Positions 34,131 to 42,582 are shown, numbered from the stretch's first letter. The stretch: 64,000 bases of DNA from an uncultured Clostridia bacterium (GCA_947632025.1 CANRNN010000001.1:124001-188000), one strand, 5' to 3'. Notes: a model not told the origin generated them from the sequence alone. Numbers and translations are program-made.

Positions 34131-35006
34131 TTGATTATCGTGTCAGGTCTGAAGGACGAAGAAAAAAACAGATATACAACAGCCTTCGACGGAGAATATG
34201 GTTTCGACGATTTATGGCGGATAGTGGAAATTTTACGCTCGGAAAACGGCTGTCCTTGGGATAAAGTCCAGACGCATCAGTCGATACGTCCCGACCTTAT
34301 CGAGGAAACATATGAAGTGGTTGAGGGGATTGACCGCGACGACCCTGTTATCCTCCGCGAGGAGCTGGGGGATCTGTTGTTGCAGGTCGTGTTCCACGCA
34401 CAGATAGAACGCGAGCGGAATGTTTTTGATATAAACGACGTCTGCAATGATATCTGCAAAAAACTGGTGTACAGACACCCGCATGTTTTCGGCGACGTAA
34501 AGGCGGATAACGAGGACGAAGCCCTTCAAAGCTGGAATTCCCGCAAAAGAGCCTCCAAGCATCAGGAGACTGTTACCGGGACGGTTGAAGGTGTGTGCTC
34601 TGCCCTGCCCGCAAATCTTCGGGCGGAAAAGGTCTGCAAGCGCGCCGCAGTATCGGGGATCCCCATAAATAATCCTGCTGACTGCACAGAGAGAATTATA
34701 CGCGGTCTTAAAAAGCTGGAATCAGATACAGAGGGGATCAAGGAAAACATTGAACACAATCAACAGATTATAGGGGAAATACTGTTGAATTTTTATAATT
34801 TATGCAGAATTCTTAAAATTGACGCTGAAAAGGGCTTGACAGATGCAACAAATAGGTTTATAATGGATTTTAGAGTATCTGAGGACAAGCTTATTGAAAA
34901 AGCCGGTGGTTTATCCAACAAAGAAATGTGGAACGGGCTGTCGGAAGAAGAGAAACAGCGTGTTGCGGATTTAGTTTTTAGCGGTCTTGACAGTGACGGG
35001 CAATAG
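34131..35006 (+). CDS. mazG: Nucleoside triphosphate pyrophosphohydrolase MazG
   Basis: Hydrolyses nucleoside triphosphates to monophosphate and pyrophosphate, cleaning the nucleotide pool. About 291 residues with two MazG-type helical domains. The first has the strong signature RSENGCPWDKVQTH, then EETYEVVEGI and EELGDLLLQVVFHA (the ExxE and ExxD metal ligands); the second is weaker (about residues 170-260). Start is TTG 34131 or GTG 34140; GGGAG just before 34131 gives better spacing to 34140. Order flippase-mazG-HU-rqcP is typical for Clostridia. Confidence 0.92.
   Translation: MIIVSGLKDEEKNRYTTAFDGEYGFDDLWRIVEILRSENGCPWDKVQTHQSIRPDLIEETYEVVEGIDRDDPVILREELGDLLLQVVFHAQIERERNVFDINDVCNDICKKLVYRHPHVFGDVKADNEDEALQSWNSRKRASKHQETVTGTVEGVCSALPANLRAEKVCKRAAVSGIPINNPADCTERIIRGLKKLESDTEGIKENIEHNQQIIGEILLNFYNLCRILKIDAEKGLTDATNRFIMDFRVSEDKLIEKAGGLSNKEMWNGLSEEEKQRVADLVFSGLDSDGQ
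34836..34864 (+). promoter_or_regulatory. Consensus promoter inside mazG, serving HU
   Basis: Perfect TTGACA (34836-34841), 17-base spacer, TATAAT (34859-34864) inside the mazG reading frame. The transcript would have a leader of about 190 bases before the HU start at 35064. A separate strong promoter fits an abundant nucleoid protein. Confidence 0.7.
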
Positions 35007-35063
35007 GGCTTAAACATATCACGACCGTTATAATAGATTTTCATTTGGAGGTTATTTTACAAC

Positions 35064-35342
35064 ATGACTAAGGCAGAATTGATTTCGGCAGTAGCGGAAA
35101 AGACAAGTCTTACCAAGACCAACTCGGAGGCGGCAGTTAAGGCATTCATTGAAGTAGTGACCGAAAGCCTTTCCAAGGGTGAGTCTGTTCAGTTGGTAGG
35201 TTTCGGTACCTTTGAGGTTCGTGACCGTGCTGAAAGAACCGGCATCAACCCGCGCACTAAGAAGAAAATCAAGATCGCGGCTTCTAAGGTTCCTGCGTTC
35301 AAAGCAGGCAGAGCTCTTAAGGACGCTGTTTCCAACAAGTAA
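35064..35342 (+). CDS. hup: HU family DNA-binding protein
   Basis: 92 residues with GGAGG upstream. Typical HU/IHF sequence: [18 protein letters not shown] at the start, [18 protein letters not shown] with the DNA-binding arm ([11 protein letters not shown]), and [14 protein letters not shown] at the end. It compacts and bends chromosomal DNA. It is placed between mazG and rqcP and flanked by its own promoter and terminator. Confidence 0.97.
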   Translation: MTKAELISAVAEKTSLTKTNSEAAVKAFIEVVTESLSKGESVQLVGFGTFEVRDRAERTGINPRTKKKIKIAASKVPAFKAGRALKDAVSNK

Positions 35343-35372
35343 TTTCTTCATTCATAAGTCGCAGATTACGGG

Positions 35373-35396
35373 CGGTCGGTTAAAAATAACCGACCG
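35373..35396 (+). terminator. Terminator of the HU gene
   Basis: Perfect 10-bp stem CGGTCGGTTA / TAACCGACCG with an AAAA loop, followed by TTTACCGTATTTC. The T-run is short. Confidence 0.7.
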
Positions 35397-35430
35397 TTTA
35401 CCGTATTTCAAGTAAAATCAAGGAGTTATT

Positions 35431-35670
35431 ATGAGACTCGACAAATATCTTAAGGTGTCCCGCCTTATAAAGCGCAGGACCGTCGCCAACGAGGCTTGTG
35501 ATGCGGATAAGGTTCTTGTCAACGGAAAGCCGGCACGGGCTTCCTATGAGGTCAAAACAGGCGATATAATCGAGATCCAAATCGGCAAGCCGCTGAAGGT
35601 GCGTGTTCTCGAAATCCGAGAATTCACCAAAAAAGAAGAAGCCGCAGGACTGTTTGAGGTCGTGGGCTGA
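35431..35670 (+). CDS. rqcP: RqcP (YabO) S4-domain RNA-binding protein
   Basis: 79 residues, AGGAG upstream. An S4 domain fills the protein: MRLDKYLKVSRLIKRRTVANEAC, DKVLVNGKPARASYEVKTGD. In Bacillus this protein (YabO/RqcP) binds the stalled 50S subunit with RqcH and supports Ala-tail synthesis in ribosome quality control. Size and position (after mazG, before yabP) match. Confidence 0.92.
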   Translation: MRLDKYLKVSRLIKRRTVANEACDADKVLVNGKPARASYEVKTGDIIEIQIGKPLKVRVLEIREFTKKEEAAGLFEVVG

Positions 35671-35692
35671 ATATGAATAAAATTGAATATTA

Positions 35693-35727
35693 AACACCCC
35701 CGTTGAATATATTTTAACGGGGGTGTT
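35693..35727 (+). promoter_or_regulatory. Hairpin burying the yabP ribosome binding site
   Basis: Perfect 12-bp stem AACACCCCCGTT (35693-35704) / AACGGGGGTGTT (35716-35727) with an 11-base loop. The only Shine-Dalgarno candidate for yabP (GGGGGTG, 35719-35725) lies within the 3' arm, 3 bases before the ATG at 35731 begins. There is no T-run after it (CTTATGG), so it does not look like a normal terminator. Confidence 0.6.
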
Positions 35728-35730
35728 CTT

Positions 35731-36015
35731 ATGGCTAAGGATATAAAGACAATACCTATCAAAAGCCCGCATAATGTGATCATGGAAAACCGAGAAAATC
35801 TAAGGATAAGCGGAGTGAGCGACATAGGGAGCTTCACGGACAACAGGATAGTGCTTTCGACAGTTATGGGTGAGCTTGTGATACGCGGCGACGGGCTTCA
35901 TATCAACGCTCTTGACGCAGACAGCGGCGAGTTCTCCATGACGGGAAAGATTTCCTCACTCAACTACAGCAGGCACAGTGTGCTGGACGGTCCGATAAAA
36001 AAATTATTCCGATAA
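35731..36015 (+). CDS. yabP: Sporulation protein YabP
   Basis: 94 residues of the YabP/YqfC family: NVIMENRENLRISGVSDIGSF and IVLSTVMGELVIRGDGLHI are characteristic. YabP is needed for spore cortex formation in Bacillus and is made in the mother cell. It lies between rqcP and yabQ as in Bacillus. Its ribosome site is inside a strong hairpin. Confidence 0.9.
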   Translation: MAKDIKTIPIKSPHNVIMENRENLRISGVSDIGSFTDNRIVLSTVMGELVIRGDGLHINALDADSGEFSMTGKISSLNYSRHSVLDGPIKKLFR

Positions 36016-36043
36016 ATCAACGAATGTGAAAGGTGACGATGTT

Positions 36044-36592
36044 ATGTATTCTATTCCCGACTGCATTTTGACAGCGTTTACGGTGGGGGCGTTTTTTGGT
36101 CTGGTGTATGAGGCTCTGAGAATATTTCGGGTCATTACACGAAACGCGGCAGTTACTTTCATTTGCGACATTGTGTTTTTCGTGCTTTCGGCGGGAGTGT
36201 GTATGTTTTTGTCGGAAATGCTGGGAAACTGTATCCGTGGGTGGACTATCATAGGCTTTGGAGCGGGAGTATTCACATATATTGTCACTATAGGAAGAAT
36301 TTTCAATATTGCGGAAAACGCTATGGCTTCCGCGTGGAGAAAAGCTCTGGGTAAAGCCGCAAAAGGTATCAGAAAAGGAACGGCAAAAGTATTTGGTACT
36401 ATTGCACAGAAATCGAAGGCGGAAATTGGTAAAGTCTACAAACATTTCTCGACAGTTGAGGAAAAACGCCGCGGGCACTTGAAATTGTCCCATAAAAAGT
36501 TGTATAATAATAAGAGATATATAAATGTTGGGGAGAGTGAAAAGAGCAATGTCATTAAAGCTAAAGTCACAAGAAGCTCGCGAGAATATTAA
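36044..36592 (+). CDS. yabQ: Spore cortex protein YabQ
   Basis: 182 residues from the ATG at 36044 (AAAGGTGA seven bases upstream; the in-frame GTG at 36026 precedes this site). The first about 90 residues have three to four membrane helices (FTVGAFFGLVYEALRIFRV, FICDIVFFVLSAGVCMFL, IIGFGAGVFTYIVTI), matching YabQ, which is needed for cortex synthesis. The C-terminal part is basic and soluble. It overlaps the start of divIC and contains the divIC promoter. Confidence 0.88.
   Translation: MYSIPDCILTAFTVGAFFGLVYEALRIFRVITRNAAVTFICDIVFFVLSAGVCMFLSEMLGNCIRGWTIIGFGAGVFTYIVTIGRIFNIAENAMASAWRKALGKAAKGIRKGTAKVFGTIAQKSKAEIGKVYKHFSTVEEKRRGHLKLSHKKLYNNKRYINVGESEKSNVIKAKVTRSSREY
36479..36508 (+). promoter_or_regulatory. 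Promoter of divIC inside yabQ
   Basis: TTGAAA (36479-36484), an 18-base spacer and TATAAT (36503-36508) inside the yabQ frame, 40 bases before the divIC ATG. It would let the division gene be made in growing cells independently of the sporulation genes upstream. Confidence 0.65.
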
Positions 36593-36881
36593 GCGGCACG
36601 GGGCGCTGCGTGTTCTGGTGCTTTCCGCACTTGCGGTCATAGCGGTTTACACGGCTTATTCGATAATATCCGACAATATCGCGATTCGGGATAATATGAA
36701 ACGATATAACGAATTAGTCGACCAGACAGACGCTGTACTGGAAAATAACGAACAAATCAACGCCTACCTTGAAAACGAAGCCAATCTTGACGAGTATATA
36801 GAAAATATCGCCCGCGAAAAACTTGATTACGCAAATTCCGACGAGCAGATATATTACGTTATACCCGCATCGGGAGAATAA
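36549..36881 (+). CDS. divIC: Septum formation initiator DivIC/FtsB-like
   Basis: About 110 residues. Short basic N-terminus, one membrane helix (about residues 20-38, VLVLSALAVIAVYTAYSII), then a coiled coil and a C-terminal motif (NIAREKLDYANSDEQIYYVIP) typical of the DivIC/FtsB family. It belongs to the division complex with DivIB and FtsL. I prefer the ATG at 36549 (GGGGAGAG upstream); an ATG at 36525 is in frame but has no site. The 5' end overlaps yabQ by 44 bases. Confidence 0.88.
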   Translation: MSLKLKSQEARENIKRHGALRVLVLSALAVIAVYTAYSIISDNIAIRDNMKRYNELVDQTDAVLENNEQINAYLENEANLDEYIENIAREKLDYANSDEQIYYVIPASGE

Positions 36882-36887
36882 TTTGAC

Positions 36888-36930
36888 GCAGTTTTCGGCA
36901 CGACATCATTTGTTGCTGCTTGTAAACTGC
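36888..36930 (+). terminator. Possible terminator after divIC
   Basis: Outer stem GCAGTTT (36888-36894) / AAACTGC (36924-36930) with a 29-base internal segment, followed by a long T-rich run (TTTTTATTTTATTATTTTTG). Confidence 0.4.
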
Positions 36931-36969
36931 TTTTTATTTTATTATTTTTGATTAAACAGGGGTGTTTTT

Positions 36970-38502
36970 GTGAAGTTAAAAGGCGGACTTTTTAAAATTT
37001 TCAACAGGACAACGGTTTGTATTCTGGGAATACTTATTCAGGTCGCATACCTGACTTCCCTGTTCTGGACACTTGGGACGTATTATACATACTCGTATGT
37101 GGTATTTCAGCTTATCGGAGTGGCATTGTCCGTTTATATCGTAAGCCGCGATATCAATCCGAGCTATAAGATAGCGTGGATAATCGCCATTCTTACGTTC
37201 CCGATATTCGGAGTGATGTTCTATGTGTTTTTCGGGAACAGCCACTCAGGCGACCGTTTAAGGAAACGTATGCGCCATTATAGTGATTTTGAACGTAAAA
37301 ATCTTCCTCAAAATGAGGAGCTTTTCAAAAAATTGTCGAAGGAATCCAACTCTGCCGCTAAACAGGCGGAATATCTTTTCCGTTACGGCGGATACCCACT
37401 TTGCTCCGATACAGAGATCACCTACTTTAAGGGCGGCGAGGAGAAATTCGAGGCTTTGATTAAAGAACTCGAAAAAGCCGAGAAATTTATTTTCCTTGAA
37501 TATTTTATTATCGCGGAAGGAAAAATGTGGGATTCAATTCTTGAAATACTCGCCAAGAAAGCTGCCGCAGGAGTCGACGTAAGGCTCGTATATGACGATA
37601 TAGGCTGTCTTTTGACACTTCCCGCAAATTATCGTAAAAAGGTCGAGGCTCTGGGAATAAAGTGCTGTGTGTTCAACAAATTCAAACCTATCTGGAGCGC
37701 CAAAATGAACAACCGCGACCACCGAAAGATACTCATTATTGACGGAAAAACAGCGTTCACGGGGGGCGTAAACCTCGCGGACGAATATATCAACGCATAC
37801 GAAAAACACGGTCGTTGGAAGGATTCGGCAATAATGCTCAAAGGCAGCGGCGTTCGGAGCTTTACAATGATGTTTCTTACAATGTGGAATTATGTCACAG
37901 ACAGCACTCCCGAATTGCCGAATGATTTTCTTCCCGATGTTGCGGGAACGCCTAACGGGTACGTTATCCCGTATACCGACTCCCCTCTCGACGACGAGCC
38001 TGTCGGTGAAAATGTTTACCTCAACATTATAAACAATGCAAGAAAATATGTTTATATCACTACACCATACCTTATTATCGACAATGAAATGAGCAGAGCG
38101 CTTACTCTCGCTGCTAAGAGCGGAGTCGATGTGAGGATCATAACTCCTCACGTTCCGGATAAGTGGTTCGTTCACGCTGTCACAAGAGCGCATTATAAGC
38201 ACCTTATCCAATTAGGAGTAAGAATTTACGAATATACTCCCGGATTTATCCACGCTAAAAATTTTGTTTCGGACGACACAACAGCAGTTGTCGGAACAAT
38301 AAATCTCGACTTCAGAAGCCTTTATCTTCACTTCGAGTGTGCGGCTTGGATGTTCAAATGCTCTTGTATTCCGGATATAAAACGTGATTATCTCAACACT
38401 CTTGAGGAATGTCGGGAAATAACATACGAAGATTGCAGGAACGTGAATATTTTTGTCCGTATGGGCAGAGCGCTTTTAAGGCTGTTTGCTCCCATGATGT
38501 AA
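36970..38502 (+). CDS. cls: Cardiolipin synthase
   Basis: 510 residues, GTG start with AGGGGTG upstream. Two N-terminal membrane helices (about 10-30 and 38-60) and a third near 75-90, then two phospholipase-D HKD motifs: His251-x-Lys253-x4-Asp258 and His428-x-Lys430-x4-Asp435. The enzyme joins two phosphatidylglycerols to cardiolipin in the membrane. It is inserted between divIC and the S1-domain gene, which are direct neighbours in Bacillus (divIC-yabR). Confidence 0.93.
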   Translation: MKLKGGLFKIFNRTTVCILGILIQVAYLTSLFWTLGTYYTYSYVVFQLIGVALSVYIVSRDINPSYKIAWIIAILTFPIFGVMFYVFFGNSHSGDRLRKRMRHYSDFERKNLPQNEELFKKLSKESNSAAKQAEYLFRYGGYPLCSDTEITYFKGGEEKFEALIKELEKAEKFIFLEYFIIAEGKMWDSILEILAKKAAAGVDVRLVYDDIGCLLTLPANYRKKVEALGIKCCVFNKFKPIWSAKMNNRDHRKILIIDGKTAFTGGVNLADEYINAYEKHGRWKDSAIMLKGSGVRSFTMMFLTMWNYVTDSTPELPNDFLPDVAGTPNGYVIPYTDSPLDDEPVGENVYLNIINNARKYVYITTPYLIIDNEMSRALTLAAKSGVDVRIITPHVPDKWFVHAVTRAHYKHLIQLGVRIYEYTPGFIHAKNFVSDDTTAVVGTINLDFRSLYLHFECAAWMFKCSCIPDIKRDYLNTLEECREITYEDCRNVNIFVRMGRALLRLFAPMM

Positions 38503-38507
38503 AAAAG

Positions 38508-38527
38508 ATCCCCTCTGTCGAGGGGAT
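38508..38527 (+). terminator. Terminator of cls
   Basis: Perfect 8-bp stem ATCCCCTC / GAGGGGAT with a TGTC loop, followed by TTTATTATAC. Confidence 0.8.
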
Positions 38528-38615
38528 TTTATTATACACAAAGCCCGTGTTCTCCGAATATTATAGACCGCCGACGCATATTATTTAGAGAAATAAATCT
38601 GTTCGGAGGTACAAA

Positions 38616-39530
38616 ATGACAGAATATCTGCCTGAGGGGAGCTTATACGGAACGGCGGAGAATACGGCGGCAATCTCGTCCGCTGCAGCGCTTTCGGAAT
38701 GTATCCATACCCGTAAGATACTCGAAGCTCCCTGTATAGTCTGTGACAATAATCACAATCTCATTGTCGATATGCCCGCTGCAAGGGGTATTATCCCGCG
38801 CGAGGAGGGTGCGCTGGGTATAGCGGAGGGTACGACCAAGGACATAGCTCTGATTTCCAGAGTTAACAAGCCTGTTTGCTTTATCGTTAAGGATTTTGCA
38901 CGGGACGAACACGGCATCTATGCTATACTTTCCCGACGCGAAGCGCAGCTTCAGGCACGGGATTACATATCCGAGCTTATTCCCGGTGACGTAATTCCTG
39001 CAAGAGTTACACATCTTGAACAGTTTGGCTGTTTCGTGGACATCGGCTGCGGTATTCCTTCAATGATACCTATTGACCTTATTTCCGTTTCGAGAATATC
39101 GCACCCGTCCGACAGGTTCGCGGTCGGGCAATATATCCGCGCAGTCGTGAAATCCAACGACCCCGAACGTGTCTGCCTTTCCCACAAGGAGCTTCTCGGA
39201 ACATGGGAGCAGAACGCCCAGCTTTTTTCCGTAGGCTCAACCGTGACGGGAATAGTGCGTTCCATTGAAGATTACGGTGTTTTCGTTGAACTAGCCCCGA
39301 ATCTTGCTGGACTTGCCGAACCGCGTGCCGATATTCAGGTAAATCAACACGCCTCTGTTTACATCAAAGCAATAATTCCCGAAAAAATGAAAATCAAGCT
39401 TATAATCGTCAACGCCTCCGACGAATCATTCCACAATACCGCTCTGAATTATTTTATCGAAAGCGGACATATCGAACGCTGGGTCTATTCCTCTGAAAGA
39501 TCACCGAAGCTTATCGAAACCGTTTTCTGA
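38616..39530 (+). CDS. S1 RNA-binding domain protein (at the yabR position)
   Basis: 304 residues, GGAGG upstream. Two S1 domains are clear: about 128-195 (GDVIPARVTHLEQFGCFVDIG) and about 207-270 (VGSTVTGIVRSIEDYGVFVEL). The first 125 residues look like further S1-related OB folds (GIIPREEG, ISRVNKPVCFIV). Similar clostridial proteins are called ribosomal-protein-S1-like or IspH-S1-related. YabR of Bacillus has one S1 domain and about 130 residues, so this is related by position but larger. It probably binds RNA; the target is unknown. Confidence 0.78.
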   Translation: MTEYLPEGSLYGTAENTAAISSAAALSECIHTRKILEAPCIVCDNNHNLIVDMPAARGIIPREEGALGIAEGTTKDIALISRVNKPVCFIVKDFARDEHGIYAILSRREAQLQARDYISELIPGDVIPARVTHLEQFGCFVDIGCGIPSMIPIDLISVSRISHPSDRFAVGQYIRAVVKSNDPERVCLSHKELLGTWEQNAQLFSVGSTVTGIVRSIEDYGVFVELAPNLAGLAEPRADIQVNQHASVYIKAIIPEKMKIKLIIVNASDESFHNTALNYFIESGHIERWVYSSERSPKLIETVF

Positions 39531-39534
39531 TTGA

Positions 39535-39562
39535 AAAATCCCCCGTTCGCGCGGGGGATTTT
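39535..39562. terminator. Bidirectional terminator between the S1 gene and rarA
   Basis: Perfect 11-bp stem AAAATCCCCCG / CGGGGGATTTT with a 6-base loop. T-runs follow on both strands. It serves the convergent genes ending at 39530 (plus) and 39565 (minus). Confidence 0.88.
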
Positions 39563-39564
39563 CA

Positions 39565-40815
39565 TTATTTTTTGCCCTTTATTTTTTCCCAATACTCGCG
39601 GGCGGCGGTTTCAAGCTTGTTGTCGCCGAAATGGTAATACACCTTATCCTTGAGATTGTCGGGAAGATACTGTTGTTCAACATAATGATTCGGGAAATCG
39701 TGCGGATAGAGATAAAACTGCCCTCTGACCTCGGCGTCCACACCGTCACAATGAACATTCTGCAAATGCCGCGGAAAATCGCCAACTTCACCGTTCTTCA
39801 CGTCGGCTATAGCCTCATCAAAAGCAATATGTGCCGTGTTTGACTTTGGAGAAGTCGCCAAAAGTACCACAGCGTCGCCGAGCGGTATCCTCGCTTCAGG
39901 AAGTCCGAGCTGCATTGCACTGTCAACGCAGGCTTTCACTATAGGAATAGCCATAGGATACGCAAGTCCTATATCCTCTGCCGCGATAACAAGCAATCTT
40001 CTCGAAAGTGAAATAATATCACCTGCTTCGATAAGCCGAGCTGCATAATGCAGCGCTGCATTCTCGTCCGAGCCGCGAATCGACTTCTGCAATGCTGAAA
40101 GCAGATCATAATGTTGATCGCCATCGCGGTCATAGCGCATATTGCTCCGCTGTGTAAGTTCCTCGGCGATTGACAGGTCTACCCTGCCCTCGTTTGCAGA
40201 AAGTGCGCACAGCTCCACGGTATTCAGGCACTTGCGAACGTCACCGCCTACTCCGTGACATATATAATTTACAGCTTCATCGGAAATCTCGTAATTTATG
40301 CCGTTTTCTTTTGAACACTCCGCAAAACCGCGCCTCACGGCGCTTTCCATATCTTCGGGACTTACGGGCTTAAACTCGAAAACCGTACTTCGGGAAAGAA
40401 TGGCGTTATAAACATAAAAATACGGATTTTCAGTCGTGGAAGCAATAAGCGTGATGCTTCCGTCCTCAATATATTCAAGGAGTGACTGCTGCTGTTTTTT
40501 GTTTAGATATTGGATCTCATCGAGATAGAGCAGGATACCGCCGCTGCCTAAGAGAGTGTCTATCTCTGAAACTATGCTCTTGATATCAGATGTCGACGCA
40601 GATGTGCCGTTTAGCTTGTGAAGACGCATATTTGCCGAATCCGCGATGATTCGGGCAACAGTGGTCTTACCTACTCCCGATGGTCCGTAAAAAATCATAT
40701 TTGGGATCTTTCCCGATTCAATAACACGCCGCAGCGGTTTTCCCTCTCCCAGCAAGTGACGCTGTCCGACCACATCTTCTATAGACGACGGACGGATCCT
40801 ATCAGCCAGAGGCAT
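39565..40815 (-). CDS. rarA: Replication-associated recombination ATPase RarA (MgsA)
   Basis: 416 residues. AAA+ clamp-loader-like ATPase with Walker A GPSGVGKTT (about 45-53), Walker B LLYLDEIQYL and sensor-1 ASTTENP, followed by the tetramerisation domain (KSIRGSDENAALHYAARLIEAGD). N-terminal MPLADRIRPSSIEDVVGQRHLLG is the family start. RarA acts at stalled forks. It begins 4 bases after the PRPP synthetase gene ends, so the two are co-transcribed. Confidence 0.94.
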   Translation of the reverse strand: MPLADRIRPSSIEDVVGQRHLLGEGKPLRRVIESGKIPNMIFYGPSGVGKTTVARIIADSANMRLHKLNGTSASTSDIKSIVSEIDTLLGSGGILLYLDEIQYLNKKQQQSLLEYIEDGSITLIASTTENPYFYVYNAILSRSTVFEFKPVSPEDMESAVRRGFAECSKENGINYEISDEAVNYICHGVGGDVRKCLNTVELCALSANEGRVDLSIAEELTQRSNMRYDRDGDQHYDLLSALQKSIRGSDENAALHYAARLIEAGDIISLSRRLLVIAAEDIGLAYPMAIPIVKACVDSAMQLGLPEARIPLGDAVVLLATSPKSNTAHIAFDEAIADVKNGEVGDFPRHLQNVHCDGVDAEVRGQFYLYPHDFPNHYVEQQYLPDNLKDKVYYHFGDNKLETAAREYWEKIKGKK

Positions 40816-40819
40816 AATA

Positions 40820-41974
40820 TCACAATCCCTTATGCTCGCGCAGAAGAGCCTTTATCTTCTCGTGCGGGTCGATCACGTTGGAAACGGACGTATCGTGATT
40901 AAGGCAGGCGATGAAGTACGCGAGATACTTAGACACATCAACTTCCTTGTACCACGGGCGCTTAAGAAGTTCGGGAGTTCTGTAGGTAAGGTTGGTGGAG
41001 AACACAGCGTCGATCTTCCCTTCCTCGTATGCTTTATCGAACATCTCCAGACCATTCGTGAAGATACCGTAGGTAGCATACGCAAAGAAACGCTTTGCAT
41101 TGCGCTTTTTAAGCTCCTGTGCAATATCGAGCATTGATTCACCGGAAGAAATGATATCGTCCGCGACGAAAACGGTCTTTCCCGAAACGTCAGTTCCGAG
41201 GTACTCGTGAGCGACGATCGGATTTCTGCCGTTTACGATAGTTGAATAATCGCGGCGCTTGTAGAACATACCCATTTCTACTCCGAGAACGGACGCGTAG
41301 AACATATTGCGGTTCAGTGCGCCCTCATCGGGAGAAATTACCATAAAATGGTCCTTGTCAATAACAAGGTCGGGGAAATTAGCAAACATCGCTTTAAGCA
41401 CCTGATAGCTCGGAATCACGTTGTCAAATCCCATAAGCGGCACAGCGTTGCAGACACGCGGATCGTGAGCGTCGACCGTTATCAGGTTAGAAACGCCCAT
41501 ATCCCTAAGCTCTTGAAGCATAAAAGCACAGTCAAGGCTCTCGCGGTAGGAACGTCTGTGCTGACGTCCGCCGTAGAGCAGCGGCATTATAACATTTATT
41601 CTGTGGGGCTTTCCCGAAGCCGCCTGTATAATACGCTTCAGGTCTGCGTAATGGTCGTCCGGTGACATATAATTTTCACGGTCAAACAGCTTATATGTAC
41701 AGCTGTAATTTCCCACATCAATAAGGATAAACAGATCCTTGCCGCGGACGGTGTTTTTGATAAGTCCCTTTGCGTCGCCGGACGAGAATCTCGGACACTC
41801 GTTTTCTATCATATACTCACGGACAGGTCTGCCGTTGCGGTCTGCCCAACGGGTGAGGTACCCGTTGATACGCTTTGCAAGCTCCTCCGTGCCTTTCATA
41901 GCAAGCAATCCGATAGGAGCTACTTCATTGTATTCCCTGTATAATCTTTCTGTATTCTTTACAGTATTTTCCAT
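40820..41974 (-). CDS. prs: Ribose-phosphate pyrophosphokinase, long form
   Basis: Makes PRPP from ribose 5-phosphate and ATP. 384 residues from the ATG at 41974 (AAAGGTG upstream), against about 315 for ordinary class I enzymes. Recognisable blocks: LIDVGNYSC, MPLLYGGRQHRR (flexible-loop and catalytic region), ITVDAHDPR, VISPDEGALNR and the PRPP loop VADDIISSGES. An extra N-terminal about 70 residues and an altered PRPP loop distinguish it from the standard VVDDxIDTxGT type. A long Prs of this kind occurs in Clostridia; no second prs is in this window. Confidence 0.88.
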   Translation of the reverse strand: MENTVKNTERLYREYNEVAPIGLLAMKGTEELAKRINGYLTRWADRNGRPVREYMIENECPRFSSGDAKGLIKNTVRGKDLFILIDVGNYSCTYKLFDRENYMSPDDHYADLKRIIQAASGKPHRINVIMPLLYGGRQHRRSYRESLDCAFMLQELRDMGVSNLITVDAHDPRVCNAVPLMGFDNVIPSYQVLKAMFANFPDLVIDKDHFMVISPDEGALNRNMFYASVLGVEMGMFYKRRDYSTIVNGRNPIVAHEYLGTDVSGKTVFVADDIISSGESMLDIAQELKKRNAKRFFAYATYGIFTNGLEMFDKAYEEGKIDAVFSTNLTYRTPELLKRPWYKEVDVSKYLAYFIACLNHDTSVSNVIDPHEKIKALLREHKGL

Positions 41975-42030
41975 TTTATTCACCTTTCTGAAATCAAGAG
42001 GTCAGGTGTGATTCCTTGTTTTTCGGGAAC

Positions 42031-42582
42031 CTACAGCTCTCGAAGCTTGTCCCGTACTTCCATAAGCGCGAAGCCAAGAAAATTAGTTCCTTTCCAGAGG
42101 AACGGATTTTCAATGCCGCTGTCGTTTTCATCCATTCCGATACCCCAGATCCTGTCCAACGGTGAAGCCTCAACAAGAATTCTGTTCCCCGTACCGAGCA
42201 GAAACGCCTTAAGTTCCTCGTTCTGCGAGAATTTGGCAATATTTCCCTCGATAACGATTTGACAGCATTTCTTGTCCCAAAGCTTCTGAACAAAACCGGA
42301 AACCTTTCTTCCGAGCTTTTGAAACTCGTGCGGGTGTTTGGCAGCCATAATTTCCGAAAGCGTTTTCTCATCTCCGAAAAGCAGTGCCTTCTGCGCCATC
42401 ATATACTGCTCTGCGGTATGGTATTCCACGCCGTCAACAGTGAATTTGCAGTCCCACCACTGACTGAAACAAGCCTTTGAAACGCCTTTGTCATATTCGG
42501 GATTTGCGCTCCAGAAAAACACATATTTCAAGCGTTCTTCCGAAGCAGCAAGCTCCCGAACATAATTTAAATCATACTTCAT
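42031..42582 (-). CDS. NADAR family protein (YbiA-like N-glycosidase)
   Basis: 183 residues. Characteristic blocks are FWSANPEYDKGVSKACFSQWW, the VEYHTAEQYMMAQKALLFGD motif and ILVEASPLDRIWGIGM. NADAR (DUF1768) enzymes hydrolyse N-glycosidic bonds: YbiA acts on early riboflavin intermediates and others remove ADP-ribose from guanine. It lies between glyA (its start abuts the glyA stop) and prs. Which of the two activities applies here cannot be told from sequence alone. Confidence 0.85.
   Translation of the reverse strand: MKYDLNYVRELAASEERLKYVFFWSANPEYDKGVSKACFSQWWDCKFTVDGVEYHTAEQYMMAQKALLFGDEKTLSEIMAAKHPHEFQKLGRKVSGFVQKLWDKKCCQIVIEGNIAKFSQNEELKAFLLGTGNRILVEASPLDRIWGIGMDENDSGIENPFLWKGTNFLGFALMEVRDKLREL

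Noticed and set aside
36970-38502. Defence-type phospholipase D nuclease
   Set aside because: N-terminal membrane helices and both HKD motifs at the usual spacing identify a cardiolipin synthase.
39535-39562. Regulatory inverted repeat
   Set aside because: The perfect stem with T-runs on both strands between convergent genes is best explained as a bidirectional terminator.
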